Origin: Lutraria lutraria
Lineage: Eukaryota; Mollusca; Bivalvia; Venerida; Mactridae
NCBI GenBank assembly: GCA_964023205.1
Contig: OZ026835.1
Location: 39,653,083 to 39,717,082, forward strand
Direction: 5' to 3'
DNA length: 64,000 nucleotides
In this document: positions 10,860-25,200 of the stretch, piece by piece
Layout of the letters: each line of letters starts with the position of its first letter
Numbering within the stretch: the stretch's first letter is position 1
Notes under the pieces: model-generated
What the model was told of the DNA's origin: nothing
The model's database searches: none
The model's input: the letters and a program-made list of their open reading frames with translations, nothing else
Made by a program: the position numbers and the translations under genes

Positions 10860-12090
10860 ATTATGTTATGTATTAAAAACATGAACAGTTTCAAATAAAC
10901 TTAGCATTAAAAGTGTTGGTGAATTTTGTAATTTAATCACACTACAACAGTCATATGTCTGGGAGACTAAAATCCACTTATTAAATTTTTTTTGTTAGAT
11001 TTCATTAGATGAACTGATAGCATGTTTTCTAACTGAAGAATTGTGATTGCATCTGACCTGTTTCCTAAGATATTCCTTGAAAAAGTCGATCTGCTACATT
11101 TTTGTGTTTTGATGTATAGAAAATCAACTCTGAACATTGTTTTGACTGGATTTTATGTCCTCAAATTGATGCGCAATCTCACAGTCTGTGTGCTGGTACC
11201 ATTGTCTATCTGTGGTGATATTTCAATAGTGTACTTGATACTATTCCAACTAATTGAAGACTTATATGGTTGTTAATTGTTCAGTTGTTACTTAAGATAG
11301 GATTAAAATGATTAGCACATGTCTGTCCTATGATTACTGGCCAGGTCACCCTTAGTATAGGACTTTTCTTCATTGGCTTTGTGAATTAAAGCCATTCTTC
11401 AACAATATTTACTCTACTTCTCCAGGAGGAAAATCAACATTTTTGTCAAATTTTCATAAATAGGTATGACCTGCAGCGACCAGGATTCAAACTCTGTTAC
11501 CAAGGTTACAAGTCCAGCTCGGAAGTCACCAGGCTCAGGTTATAAAATTTGTGAACAGTCTCCAAGCTCAAACCTCAATTTCATTCTCAAAGTATTATGG
11601 TTGAAAATAAGGAGCTGACTGATGATTAAATACATGTTAAGAGCAATTGTGCAATAAGGATAATTATATATTAATGATACCATTATTGTCTGATCATATT
11701 TAACTTAGAAACATTGAAAGACGAGACTTGAGATTGGAGACCGATCTCAAGTTTTATAACCTCGAGCCCAGGCCATGGCTTTATCAATGACTATATCAAC
11801 ATTAATAATTTACATATAATAGAACACACAATTATTTTTGTTAGTTTTATTGCATCTATTAAATACACAGTAATCAACTACAGAAAAATGAGAGCATACT
11901 GATACATATTAGTTGTTCTATGATACTTAATGTAGTATTACAGGAATGAATTTCAAAAATACGAAAAAAATATAAAATCTCTTACTCTACTAGAAAAAAC
12001 ACTACAACGAAAGCAAGGTTCCCGGAAAGCACGTGCAGATTAGAAGGAAAGTTTTACGTGAAACGAACATAGTTTTAGTACGAGCGATCT
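10860..12090. other. Intergenic AT-rich DNA, no supported gene
   Basis: Apart from a minus-strand SINE at 11380-11520, nothing is identified. No exon encoding an adaptin ear was seen here on the plus strand. Confidence 0.45.
11380..11520 (-). repeat. tRNA-derived SINE, same family as 25750
   Basis: Read on the minus strand it contains GAGCTGGACTTGTAACC, then a B-box-like GTTTGAATCCTGG and a tail with GACAAAAATGTTGA. The same order and words occur at 25750-25890 on the plus strand. Confidence 0.55.
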
Positions 12091-12235
12091 GATTGGCTGT
12101 TAGGTGCATTACAAGATTGTACTGCATCCAATCAGAATACGGTTTTAATTATTTATCGAAACGGCGAATCGGTAAAGAAAAATCCCACGGGAGTTGCACG
12201 TAGCGGAGCGGAGGCAACGACCGTGGGTATCCGAC
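12090..12235. repeat. GC-rich repeat segment with two nested inverted repeats
   Basis: CTGATTGG near 12090 pairs with CCAATCAG near 12130. Then CCCACGGGAGTTGC (about 12183) pairs with GCAACGACCGTGGG (about 12214), 12 of 14 positions. The CpG-rich stretch stands out from its AT-rich surroundings. Function unknown; probably part of a dispersed repeat. Confidence 0.5.
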
Positions 12236-12880
12236 GATGGAATTGTACATACATGCTGAATACAATGTCGCATTGAATTAATTCAACAGAGAGAGGAGCG
12301 AGTGTGGTTTAAATATCTATCTTAGCTGAAGTCAAACATTAAATCAGACAATTATATTGACTGACAGAACATGTTTATTGCTTTCATTTTTATGGTCCAA
12401 CATTAATGTATCTTAAATTCAAACAGTGCAATATAGCTACATGTGATTTTGCCTGAAATCAGCAAATACTTCTACAACAACATTTCATTTGAAAGTGTCA
12501 AAATAGCATATTATATTATATCACACAGATTACAGAGGTATATAAACTATATAAATCTTAACATTTCGCAAACAAAGAGTTGATGTACGTATGCATTCAA
12601 TTACTCGTACATACTTAACAATAATATTTGACAAGAATTTCTTATCACAATGATTTAGGTATTACAGCACCAGATGTCAATCTTTCGAGAATGTTGGTTA
12701 TACATGAATAATTATTAGAACATGGCAGTGAATGGTAATCACAAACTAGGGGGGCGGGTAGGAAGGGGAAGACACTGGGCGCTGGTTAATGGCGAAAAAA
12801 AACATCAAAGGAGGTAAAATTTGAAATATTCATTTGCAAGACTTAGTATTTATATTGATTTCTTAGGTGCAACAGATTTA

Positions 12881-13057
12881 TTGTTTCTGATTACAAAGTC
12901 ATGCACTCATTAGAAATAGGGCAGGTAGGTCAGGGCTTCATTTCAGCTCTTGAATTTGTGTGGTTATGTAAATAAAGTGAGAAAGTGAGTGTCCTGCCCA
13001 ATAAAATGTTTAGGGTCGCAAGAAAAATTAGGGTAGGTCAGGTAGCCAGAAACCAGA
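12881..13057. repeat. Dispersed TIR repeat, GTTTCTGGT family
   Basis: One of four copies (also 17949-18114, 32461-32608 and 33001-33160) of a 150-175-base repeat. It opens with TTTGTTTCTGGTTAC-like sequence and closes with its complement (GTAACCAGAAAC); the interior has GGGTAGGT near the left and AAAAATTAGGGTAGG near the right end. Confidence 0.6.
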
Positions 13058-13250
13058 AAATTTGTCGAGATGAAAATATAGATCAATTACTTATGGAATG
13101 CCTTTGTTATTTGTCTGATTGTAAAACACACGAAGTCAAAAAAAAAAGATATTTGGTGCAACTGATAAGAAGCAAGTGCAAGAATAACATAATGATCATT
13201 GATCAATAACTTACAAGCATGTATCACAAATTATTAATCATATATATATA

Positions 13251-13427
13251 CAGTCAAATATGTAAACAAAGGCCACCCTTGGGAAAAACAAAATGTGACC
13301 TTTATTGACAGGTGACCTTTATTCAGAGGTCAGTTTATTTTTAATGATCTATGACAGTCTTTAAAGAATGGTTTTTATTTGCAGTGTGGCCTTTATTATA
13401 AGGTGGAAGCTAACACAGGTTTGACTG
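13251..13427. mobile_element. pogo-like MITE, copy 1
   Basis: A 177-bp element with ends CAGTCAAA...TTTGACTG, TA to its left and a mutated right flank. The interior words AAAGGCCACCCTTGGG and GACCTTTATT recur in the three other copies. Confidence 0.65.
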
Positions 13428-14891
13428 TCTAACATACAAAATATATCTGTTCAGAGGTTGAACATACTAATTAACTTTGAAGTAGAACAGGTAAACAAAT
13501 AAAACATTACACTTGTGCTAAAGAAAATAAAGAATGTCACATCAACATATCAGTACAATAAATTGTTACTGCATTGTGATGTACAATTACTTCTTACCCC
13601 ATGCATCCGCTCATCCATTAAACATAATATGTAATGTAAGTATGCATTACAGAGCTAAACAAATACAATTTAAAATTCTACCTATCATATTGCCATGAAA
13701 AAGATGGAATTTAGAATTTCAATTAAAATATAATTATAAATGATTTAGTAAAAAATAGCATTTCTGGTTTTATCAAACATCCTTATAACTACCTCTCTTG
13801 AAACCACAATTGAATATATAGGTATAGAAATAATTTTTATCTCCCAAATACATAAACAAATAAAAGTATGGATGAATAAAAACTAAACATATAAACAGAA
13901 ATATCAACATAAACAATAATGTTAATTAATTAATTCCTTATTTAGTTAGCACACACCAGGCAACACACCCCTAAATATATACAACAATTTCATGAGATTA
14001 TTTACAATAAAAGCGACTAGGACTAGACAAAAACCTATACAATAAAAAATAATATCTAAGTTTCTATATAACAAGCAAAATATATTGAGCATTATTCATA
14101 AAAGACAACAACATACTCTACTTATACATGAATCATTCAATCAATGTCCATAAATTCCTCTAATCAAGCATCATTAATAGACCAAGTGTATTGTAACACA
14201 CATTATTACAAAACAATTTCCGTCAATAATGGTCACCTGACAGATGCACAGTTATTTTATCCACAAATGTATTGCGATTTCATTAACCTGTCAAAGCCGA
14301 ATATTTTCATGAACTCTGAATGCAGTTATTTTTCACTTTATGCCACTTTCGATAGCTTTAATTTATTTTACCATTAAGGAATATTCCATTCTGTATGCTA
14401 ATATAATATTATGTTGCACATCATAAGACATGACTGTACAATCGTCAATCTGTAAAACAAAAATGATCATACAACTTATGAAAGTAATAAAACCTCACCG
14501 AAACTAAAAAATAAATGCAAGCATTGACCATGAAATAATGCAGCTTGACAGTTTAATAAAATCACACAATGCATTAATACTATACAAAGTAATAAAATGA
14601 AACTATGGTAAAATCCAATTTCAGGTTTGAAATACATGTAGTGTTGCTGTATCAATCCTGATTATCAAATATGTCTAGCTTGCAGAATTTTATACAAGTT
14701 ATTGATAAATGTGCATCAAACTCATGATACACATGAACAGTGAAACAAGCCCCGTACCTACAGTTATACAGCAAGCCAACAAATAAAACATACAATGTGA
14801 CCGATCTGATCAGCCATTCTTTGTTAGTAAACAAACTGACTAATATCATATAGAATATAGATCTAATGAGTAGATCCAGTTATCAGAGATA

Positions 14892-15070
14892 CAGTCAAAC
14901 ATGTGAACAAAGGCCACCCTTTGTAAAGACATAACATGGCCCTTATTGACAAGTGACCTTTACTCAGAGGTCATTTTGTCTTGAGTAATTAATGACAGTT
15001 TTTTTAAAAAATGGCATTAATTCACAGGATGACTTTTATTCTGAGATGGTTGCTAACACAGGTTTGACTG
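14892..15070. mobile_element. pogo-like MITE, copy 2
   Basis: A 179-bp element with ends CAGTCAAAC...GTTTGACTG and TA directly outside both ends (14890-14891 and 15071-15072). Confidence 0.7.
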
Positions 15071-15616
15071 TACTGGGTAAATAGAATGTTGCCAGTAGCA
15101 ATGGTTCATGTTTATATCATAAAACAGAGACATTATACGGTATCAACTGTCTTTCAGTGAATTCTGGGGAAATCAACATTTTTTATATATTCAAGATAAC
15201 CTAATGAATGTCATTCAATTTAGATTTACAATGGATATTGCTACATTGAAAATGAAATAAAATAACTACTTTGTAATTGATGATTACCAATAATTGCTAT
15301 TTTTTTTCATGTTGAAATATCTCTTATTTGCGAAGAGCTCCTGTCAACTGTATGATTCAGTTAAAAATATTTCACTACATCAATTTTTACTACGTATTTA
15401 TTAAATACCCCTTTACCATAAACTATACAACAAGAAGTCTAACATTCTACATAAACACAAGAAAAGTAAATTCTACTCCAGAATGTGTTTTAAGTGAATT
15501 TTTAATGAATTTATCAACAATATGCATTAATTTGAGAAGAGGTTCACATATTAACAACAATCTTTAGTAGCCTATTAACATCATTAAGTTAACACAAATG
15601 CTAAAAAGTGCATATA

Positions 15617-15798
15617 CAGTCAAACCTGTGAACAATTAAAGGCCACCCTTGGGAATGAAAAAAGGTGACCTTCATGGACAGATGGCCTTTATTCAAAGGT
15701 CATTTTGTTCTTAATAATTAAAGACAATTTTTACAAGAATGGCCTTTATTCACAGGATGGCCTTAATTAGGAGGAGGATCCTAACACAGGTTTGACTG
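15617..15798. mobile_element. pogo-like MITE, copy 3
   Basis: A 182-bp element with ends CAGTCAAACCTGTG...CACAGGTTTGACTG and TA on both sides. It is the cleanest copy of the family. A TA duplication with CAGT termini fits pogo/Tigger-type elements; this is inference. Confidence 0.75.
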
Positions 15799-16046
15799 TA
15801 CTTTTGTTTGAAATAAATAATAAGTAAAACCAGACAGTTGTTGCAAAAATTATTTAGCTAAAAATATAAACTAGTGTGTAAAGGCACCTTGAAAACTGAT
15901 TGTTATAAATTAACAGTTGATGTTTAAATAGTGAACTAATCTGGCGCCATAAGGTTTCAATAATGTGAAAATAAATGTTTAAAACAACAACAAGAAACTT
16001 AATGAAGCCATTCATATGTATTGTTTCACTGATGAAAAAACATTCA

Positions 16047-16052
16047 TTTATT
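16047..16052 (-). terminator. Candidate polyadenylation signal of the vWA gene
   Basis: AATAAA on the minus strand, about 170 bases after the stop codon at 16225, giving a short 3' UTR. Other AATAAA words lie further on, so the choice is tentative. Confidence 0.35.
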
Positions 16053-16224
16053 ATAGTACGACGGCAATATCTTCACAGAGTCCAACAAAAGTCAGTATCT
16101 AACATTTATACAGATCAATATTCCTGGTTATCACAGATTTCATAAATCAACTAAAATTAACAATAATTTACAATGTAAAAACAATGAAAAATCAGTCAAG
16201 TCATGACACTAAAAAATGACACAA

Positions 16225-19200
16225 CTAGCACAGATGGACAGACTGGAACATAGATAGATGTCGGTCTGTTACTGCAATACGTACATCCTTATTTTTCTGT
16301 CCCTGTTCTTCAAGCTGTTGAAAGTGTTGAATTCTGTTTATCTTTGCGTTATGATGTTGTTGATCACGTCTTGTATTTGCAGCCTCCTCTTGGTCCAACC
16401 TTCTGTTAACATGGTCCCATCTTTCCTGGGATCTCTGAGCTTTTACTTCCTGTAAATATACCAAACAATGATATGATATGATAGCGTGCAATGCTCTGAT
16501 ATAATACTTATTATGGTATGACGTGGTTTGATATGGTCTCCTTCCACTGAACATTTTGTTCAAAGAGCACAATGTGAAACAATTTGTTAAACATTTAGGT
16601 GAAAGTAATTAAATCATAAATTAATGCATAAAAAGTCTTTATTTTTAAAAGAGGACCAAATTTGGAACGAATGTCCCATGTCAAATCTTGAATGTATCCC
16701 TATAAGGATTAGAGTGAATCATGCAACACAGACATCATTAAGCAACACAGACATCATTAAGCAACACAGACAACATTAAGCAACACAGACATCATTAAGC
16801 AACACAGACATCATTAAGCAACACGGACATCATTAAGCAACACAGACATCATTAAGCAACACAGACATAAATTATACAACACAGACATCATTAAGCAACA
16901 CAGACATCATTAAGCAACACAGACATAAATTATACAATACAGACATCATTAAGCAACACAGACATCATTAAGCAACACAGACATAAATTATACAACACAG
17001 ACATCATTAAGCAACACAGACATCATTAAGCAACACAGACATAAATTATACAATACAGACATCATTAAGCAACACAGACATCATTAAGCAACACAGACAT
17101 CATTAAGCAACACAGACATAAATTATACAATACAGACATCATTAAGCAACACAGACATCATTAAGCAACACAGACATCATTAAGCAACACAGACATCATT
17201 AAGCAACACAGACATCATTAAGCAATACAGACATCATTAAGCAACACAGACATAAATTATACAATACAGACATCATTAAGCAACACAGACATCATTAAGT
17301 AACACAGACATAAATTATACAAGACAGACATCATTGCTATTTTAAGATATGCTCATGAGGAGATAATTTTACTGCTGGAGTCAAGTGAACAGCGTGTAAC
17401 TTACAGCTCTACGTTGCATTGTATCTTCAATCTGTTTCTCTCTCTGTCTCTGTACGTCCTCTCTATGTTCACGTCTTCTTGACAGAGCTTGTATACGTAG
17501 TGCTTCCCGATCATGCTCACGTTTTTGATTTGCTTCGATCCTCTCTCTTACTTCTTTACTTACAAACTTCTTCTGTTCACGAGACATTTCTATCTGTTTC
17601 TGTTCCATTATCTGACGATCCTTTTCTCTCTGTAATTGATTCTACAAAACAAATTTAACATCTTCAAATACAGATTACACATGTACTATCAAAATAATAT
17701 GCAACTAAAAATTTCAGAACTGTTATTTAAAAATTCTGTCCAAGCTGTAAAGAAAGACAATTTTGTTTTGTTTCAAGCAAGTTGAGTACTGTTCATGACT
17801 TTGAAGTAGGTGGTTTGAGTTACAGACTGGGAGAGAGTCATTTACTCAGGCCATCCCAATAAGTTTGTATCTGTTGGTCTTATATACAGACCCCATTTTG
17901 ACATGGTGCAATATTGAGTGAGATAGTAACATACATGTAAAAAATATGTTTGTTCCAGGTCATATACATGCTCATTAAATATAAGGTAGGTAGGTTATTA
18001 GGGGTTTTTTATCCTGGAAGCATAAGGAAAAGGGAAAAAGAGGAAGTGGATGTACTATTCCTTGTGCCTGAGATAAAAATCTAGGGTTGGGGGTCAGGTC
18101 ACCAGAAACAAACACTCTTTTTACAACCAAGGTCTATATTTGATGTTTGCCATTTTACATTGCTATTGTATGGTTAAAATGTCCAGAACTATCTAATATT
18201 AAAGAAATCATAAATGAACAGTTTTAACTTCTTAAATACATGATGTCATGCAATTTGAATGAAAAAGTATGGGGAAAAAATGATTCAGATATAATTTATA
18301 TTGCTATTAGAAGAAATTCATTATGAACTAAATTATAATTTATTCAAGGATCAGTTTTGCAATATTTATTGAAATCTCTTGAAAAGTGCACAAGATCAAG
18401 TCATACAATAAAGTGTTGAAAGCTAAACACATTAATAAATATGTATGTATTTATCATATCTTATTATTCTGTTTTATTACAAGCTAAATGGTTAAAGACT
18501 TTATCAAACCTGAATTCTCTCCTTGTGCTGATCCTGCATAAGGCCATTCATTTGGTCATAAGTTTTACATCTCAATGTCCAGGCTTGTTGTCTTTGCTCT
18601 TCCCTCCTTCTTCTGTAAAATAAACAAGTTTACAGTTCTTATAACCTTTAAACAGTGCCACCTTTACAATACTGATTGTTTGCCAATTCTGACCCATGCT
18701 TTTGTTTGCAACTTAATTGGTCAGAAGGTGAATTCTATTATTCCTGTCATACACATATGTATATATATTTAACTTATTAAATTCATAAACAAATAAAAAT
18801 TTCCTATAACACAAAAAAGAAAAAAAAAAATAATTGATATTTTTTTGGAGTGGTGTTTTAGGAGGTGGAGGCAGCAAGGAAACAAAACTTTAATTTAGGC
18901 CCTGTGCTCATATTTGTAACCCTTCTTAAACTTATTCTATGAAGTGTTAATGAGCTTCTACTTCCAGCAAGTAATCAAAGAAATAATTTTGCACCTGTAC
19001 CAAATTACAGAGCAAATACAATAGCATTATGTTTAAGTCGATACTTAATATGTATAAGTCAACACAGGTAACTATTCTTCTTTAATTTATAAGAAACACA
19101 AAGTCAGTGCTACAGTGCTAGGTGCTACAAGAATCACATCATTTACGGGTAATTTAAATTTTACTTCAATTAAAATATGCTAATTTAACAATCGGAATGT

Positions 19201-22200
19201 ATTCATACATGTCTATATTACTTCCAGGGGAAAAACAATGTAGTCAACACAATTGAATTGAAGCCATTCTGTACATTGTTTTAGTCTTTCATGATGTTTA
19301 AATATTTGCTCGAATGCTTTTAACTGAATGATCTAAAATCTTAAATTTGTAGTTATTGGTATCCTAATGTATCAAATCACCATGGTAGCATTTTACTTAC
19401 TTAAAATCTCTTTTCAGGACTTCCTTGCTATCAGCAGACATTGGTCTGGGTTGGCGAAATCTAGGTACACTTTTATCAGGATGTGTGAGTGGGGCTGATG
19501 GAGTCTTTAGTAATTTTTCTACTGAATCTGAGAAATTATGTTTCGCAAAGGGGTCAACATAATTGTAAACTGGACTTGTCCACTCAGCTGAAATTATATG
19601 TAAAATAACCTCATTATTCTGTGAGAAGTAATTTACAACACATGTTTAAAACATGTTTCCAATATTTACATTATACAAAATTAAAAAATAACATTGAGGA
19701 ACTCTAAAATGCTGCAATCTTCAAATATTAGGGCAATAATGGCCCCATCTCTCTCACCTGAATGCCCTGATGAATTGACAACTTGGCAAACTAGTGACTC
19801 TAATGGCAGAACCAATTTTGACCACAGGAGCATATTTTGGTAAATCTTTGAAGAGAACAAGCAGTGAATATCTAAGCTCTATACCATGTGCTTATGGCAA
19901 AAAGAACACTTTTTATACAATATAACACACTCAATAATTATCTAAACTTTTGACTAAACATTTTTAAAATGCACCTTTATCCTTATGTCCACCAAGTGGT
20001 CACATTGGCATGGCCAATTGCAACCCCAGGAACAGTCTCAGTAGAAAACCACAAGATAAAGCAACTCACTACATATCATAGCTCTAGGCCATATGCTTCT
20101 GGTCAAGAAGATTCTTAAAGGTTTTCCCTATATAAGTCTGTTTAAAACAAGTGACTCTGGGGCAAGGCTATTTCTATGAACAGGGACATCATTTGAACAT
20201 TGTTGGCCAAGGACCACCCAAGGATCATTCCTCAGAAGTTTGACTGAAATTGGCTCAGTGGTTTTCGAGCAGATTCATTTGAACAATCGCTGACAACACA
20301 CATCAATGGACAGAGAGATAACACTATGAGCACTCCATGGTCAGGTGAACTACAACTCTCATTTTAACTATATGACATTACAAATTCATTCATATAATTT
20401 GAAGGAGATTATCCAATATTCACATCCAGGAGAAGATGGGGTTTAATTATATTTAAGTTTACACTCAACCATATTTGGCATTTACCACAATTTCCTCATC
20501 ATAATTATGATTTGATATGACAGTGTACTTACTGACATAAGGTGACTGGTTTAAGTTTCTGGCTTCTAAAGGTGCTTGTAAGGCAGTCTCCCTAAATGGT
20601 CCCTGGGAATGATTTGTGACAGGCAGAGCTGGGTCAACTCTCCAATATTTCTTCCATGGTGGTCGCCTAGCAACAAGTTTACTAATAGGTCGATACAACA
20701 GACTGGAGTCAGTGTTGACACCTTGATTACGCATTTCACTTGTAGTGTCCTCAGGGTCACTGAAATATGTATCAGTTAGGTTTGATTCTGTCCTACGAAA
20801 CTCAGTTTGGCTATAGTCAGTCATACTTGATTCTGGTCTGCTACACATACCAACACCACTATCCTCTGTGATTTCAGATCGTGTGTCCATCTACAACATT
20901 AGAAACATTCATTAATTAAATGTGAATGAAAACACTTCTCTAACAGAATACTCAAACTTCACAGGTAATACACTTTCTCTTTCTATTGATCAATAAAATA
21001 AATGTGCAAGTCTAAAGATCATCTAAGATGCTTTCCATAAAATATGAATTAAAATTTTCACTCCCTGCAACATTAATTTAAAGAGGGCTAGGAGCTGTGC
21101 CAACGTTTGTCTGTTCACTGTCTCAGTGAGATCTGTCTAACTATGAAGCTTCATGTGGTTAACTCTTACAGTTTACTTAGAGTCTGTCATGAGCTGCATA
21201 AAAGTATTTGCACGACAATGACGCCGCACTTATCACAATAGCTCAGCTTTTCTTCAACAACAGACATGCAAAATAACAAGATGCAAAAAGAATAGAACAA
21301 CATAACGAGGGCTCAGTGCAACACTGTCATAACTTGTTCTTATTTCAATATGAGTTACAACACTGTTGCGCTAAACCCTCAATAAGGTATCAATTCAACA
21401 TTAACCTTTAAACTTTCTTCATCTCGAAAACTGACAGATTTCTTCAAAGTATTCTCTTCTTTAGTTTCTCTCCTCTTTAACAAACGTTCTCTCTCCAGCT
21501 GTCTCTGTATTACTGCTTGCTCTAATCTCCATTCTTCTTCTAGTTCTTGTCTTCGCTGTTCAAGCCTCAACTTCAGTTCAGCATCGAGTTCTTCTTCAGT
21601 GTAGAAGGTGTTTGCTTCAGTCAACGTTTCAGTCTTGGAATTTTTAGTCACCTCAGCAACAGAACTAAGCTTCTCTACTTTAGAACACTTTTCTGTGATT
21701 TCTTTAGCTGTACCCTTCTCAGTTTCTTTCTCATCAAGTAAAAGTTTATGTTCCATTAACTGTGAGGTAACACGGTCATCTAGTTCCTTCTGAGTTAAAT
21801 TTGTGCCTACAATAATAACAGCAAATGTTGATACCTTAAAACCTTCAAATATTTTAAGATTTTGAAGAGCATTTTATGTATCCATGTATAGAGATAAAAC
21901 TAAATATTAATGGATACTAAATATCAATTTTTAATTTTTCTTTGTACAAGCTAAGATGTGATATTTAGAATAATGGTTAATTTTAGTGGCTTAAATAATC
22001 AACTTGACCTTTGATGAGTAAGTAATTGTTTTCATAAAGATATAAAGTGGAAATTAATGTACCCCGTACAGGGCAGCCTCTCAAATGCAGCACCCTTTGA
22101 GAGAAGCAAAATTATGGTGTTATTGAGAGGTTGTTGTACTAGAGAGATTAAATTAATAGTTAAATTGTGCAGTTGAAAAAATCACGCAGTTGTTGAAGGG

Positions 22201-25200
22201 AGGTTGTTGCTCAAGAGAGGGCCACACTACAGAGGTTGTACTGTAGTCACAATACTTTATGTTTAATGAATTCAAACTTTATATTATACAGTGTATAAGA
22301 AAACTTCAGTTTAAATTTTCACATGGCTTGTTAGTAATAATGCTATCATCACTTACCTGGTACCACTGATCCAGTTTCTTGAACTGTTTCCTCCTTCACA
22401 GATGCTCTACACTGCCGGGTACCAGGTGATTTCATAATGAGAGGATAGGGTGGATGAAATGGATATCTCCATGGTCCCTGGCGCTCTACAACCATAGGAT
22501 CATAATCAAATATGACGGGATCCGGCATATCAAACTCTCTAGGATTTGCTTCCGGCCCTGATGTGGGATAACCTGAATATAATGTTCAAATAATTATACA
22601 CATTTAGCCTTCTATATAAATACATCATTCATGCATGTATACTGATGGTTTAGCATATGCTGCACCATACTGATCGCTAGATTGAGACATGTTTGAGATT
22701 TCTCTATTTCATTATAGTTGTGACTTTGTGAGATATGAAGCACAGACAATCATACTTTGAACAACAAGAACTAGAACTATCACTAAAGGTGATGAATACC
22801 CCCAGATGCGGCCTTGACACAGTTATTGTTACATTTACAGAGGGAAATATAATGCATTTTCATTTTTTAATACCTGCAAATTGTTGCTTAGATATATCCT
22901 GACCAATTTCTAAATATACATTATATAAAAAATAACAAAGGGCCATAACTCATTAAAATTTACTTGGACAAAACCTATTGTGGACATGCACAACTTAGCA
23001 AACTACTAATCACTTCTAAGAAGTTTCACTGAATTCCTGCATGTAGTTGCTGAGAAATGGTACCGGGGCCATAACTCAGTGAAAATTAATCCAAACAAAA
23101 CCTGGTTATTGCATGCACAACTTGGCTAACTGTTTATAACTTCTGTGAAGTTTCACTGAATTCCTATGTCAGAGTAGTTACTGAGATATTGTATATACAC
23201 TGTATAAAAAACAACAAAGGGCCATAACTCAGTGAAAATTTAACCAACCAAGACAAGCTTAATGCATGCACAACTAGGCTAACTACTTATCATTTCTGAG
23301 AAGTTTTATAGAATTCCTGGCAGTAGTCAATGAGAAATAGTCAGAACAAAATTTGCCTATTGTATATACTGTAGAACAAGAGGGCCAAGATGGCCCTATA
23401 TCGCTCACATGACAATCACTGTTCACTCATTAAAACATTGTTTTGAACCGGTGACCTAGCTTTTGACCCCAGACGACCTATGTTCGAATTTGTCTTACAT
23501 ATCATTAAGACAAACAGTCTGACTAGGTTTGGTGAAGATACGATCAAAATTTGACATCTACAGTGTTAATAAGGTTTTCCTAAGATTTGACCTTGTGACC
23601 TGGTTTTTGACCCTAGGTGACCCATATTTGAACTTGTCCTTAATATCATTAAGACAAACAATCTGACAAGGTTTGGCCAAGATCCAATCAAAACCATGAC
23701 ATTTAGAGCTTTTACAAGATTTTTACCTAATATTTGACCTTGTGACCCAGTTTATGAACCCAGCTGACCCATGTTCATCCTTGACCCACATATCATTGAG
23801 GCAAACATTTTGACAAGGTTTGGTGAAGATCCAATTAAAACTGTGACATCTACAGTGTTAACAATGTTTTCCTAAGATTTGACCTGGTGACCTAGTTATT
23901 GACCCCAGATGACCCATATTTATATTTGACTGTTATATCATTAAAACAAACAATTTGACAAAGTTTGGTGAAGATCCAATAATAACTGTGAAATCTACAG
24001 TGTTAACATGGTTTTTCATAAGATTTGACCTAGCGACCTAGTTTTTGACCCAAGATGACCCATGTTCGAACTCGTCCAAGATATTATGAAGACAAACATT
24101 CTGACAAGGTTTCATGATCATCCAATCAAAACAGTGACTTCTAGAGTGTTCACAAGGTTTTTCAGCAATTTGCCCTAGTGACCTAATTTTACTACAGAAA
24201 TTACCCATTTTCAAACTTGACCTACATATTATTAAAATAAACATTCTGACAAAGTTTCATGAAGATAAATTCAAAACAGTGATTTCTAAAGTGTTCACAA
24301 GGTTTTCCCTTATTTGGCACTGGTGACCTAGTTTTTGACCCCAAATGGCCCAATATCGAACTCGTCCGAGATTTTGTTGATATTAACGTTCTGACCCAGT
24401 TTTGCTAAAATTGAGCCAAAAATGTGGCCCCTAGTGTGTTCACAACAAAAAGTTTGACGACGCACGACGCCGGACGCCGGACGGAGAGTGATCCTAATAG
24501 CTCACTTTGTCACTTTGTGACATGTGAGCTAAAAAAACAAAGGGCTATAACTCAGTGAAAATCAATCCAAATGAAAAATAATTTAAGCATGCACAACTAG
24601 GCTAACTACTTATTACTTCTGGGAAGTTTCGTTGAAATCCTGTGAGTAGTTGCTGAGAAATTGTCCGGACAAAATTTGCCTATTGTATATACTGTATAAA
24701 AACAACAAAAGGCTTAACTCAGTGAAAATTTATCCGAACAAAAAATGCTTTAAGCATGCACAGCTAGGCTTACTACTGATCACTTCTGTGAAGTTTCATT
24801 GAAATCCTGTAAGTAGTTGCTGAGAAATTCTCCGGACAAATTGTGTCTACAGACGCACGGACCGACCGACCGACCGTCAAGCGTGAATCCAATATAGCCC
24901 CCATATATTTCATATCTGGGAGTATAATGAGCACTGAGTGTCAAAATGAAAATATACTGTAAATCATTTATTATCAATGGTAATTCAAATCGGTAAGAGC
25001 ATAACCAGTGCACACACTAGTAAGTACAATCAAGAATCAAGATCTAACCAAATAGTTCATGAATTTTATGGTTGTTAACTTCGAAGGTAGTGTCTGAAAT
25101 CTGAATGAAGCCAAAAAGTAACTCATTTCTAAACTAAACACATATTCTGTAGATGATAAACAAACCTTCCATTGATTGCAGTGGGTAGCTGTCCTCTGAT

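Larger units (their letters stand above)
13430..16046. other. Gene-free AT-rich DNA downstream of the vWA gene
   Basis: Two MITEs of the CAGTCAAACCTGTG family lie at 14892-15070 and 15617-15798. Otherwise it is low-complexity AT-rich sequence; short open frames here lack splice sites and protein-like composition. Confidence 0.5.

Noticed and set aside
12985..13209. Plus-strand frame of 74 residues considered as a missing AP4B1 ear
   Set aside because: It overlaps a dispersed repeat (12881-13057) and has no ear-like sequence.
16724..17335. CRISPR-like array
   Set aside because: There are no unique spacers between repeats; it is a continuous minisatellite in an animal intron.
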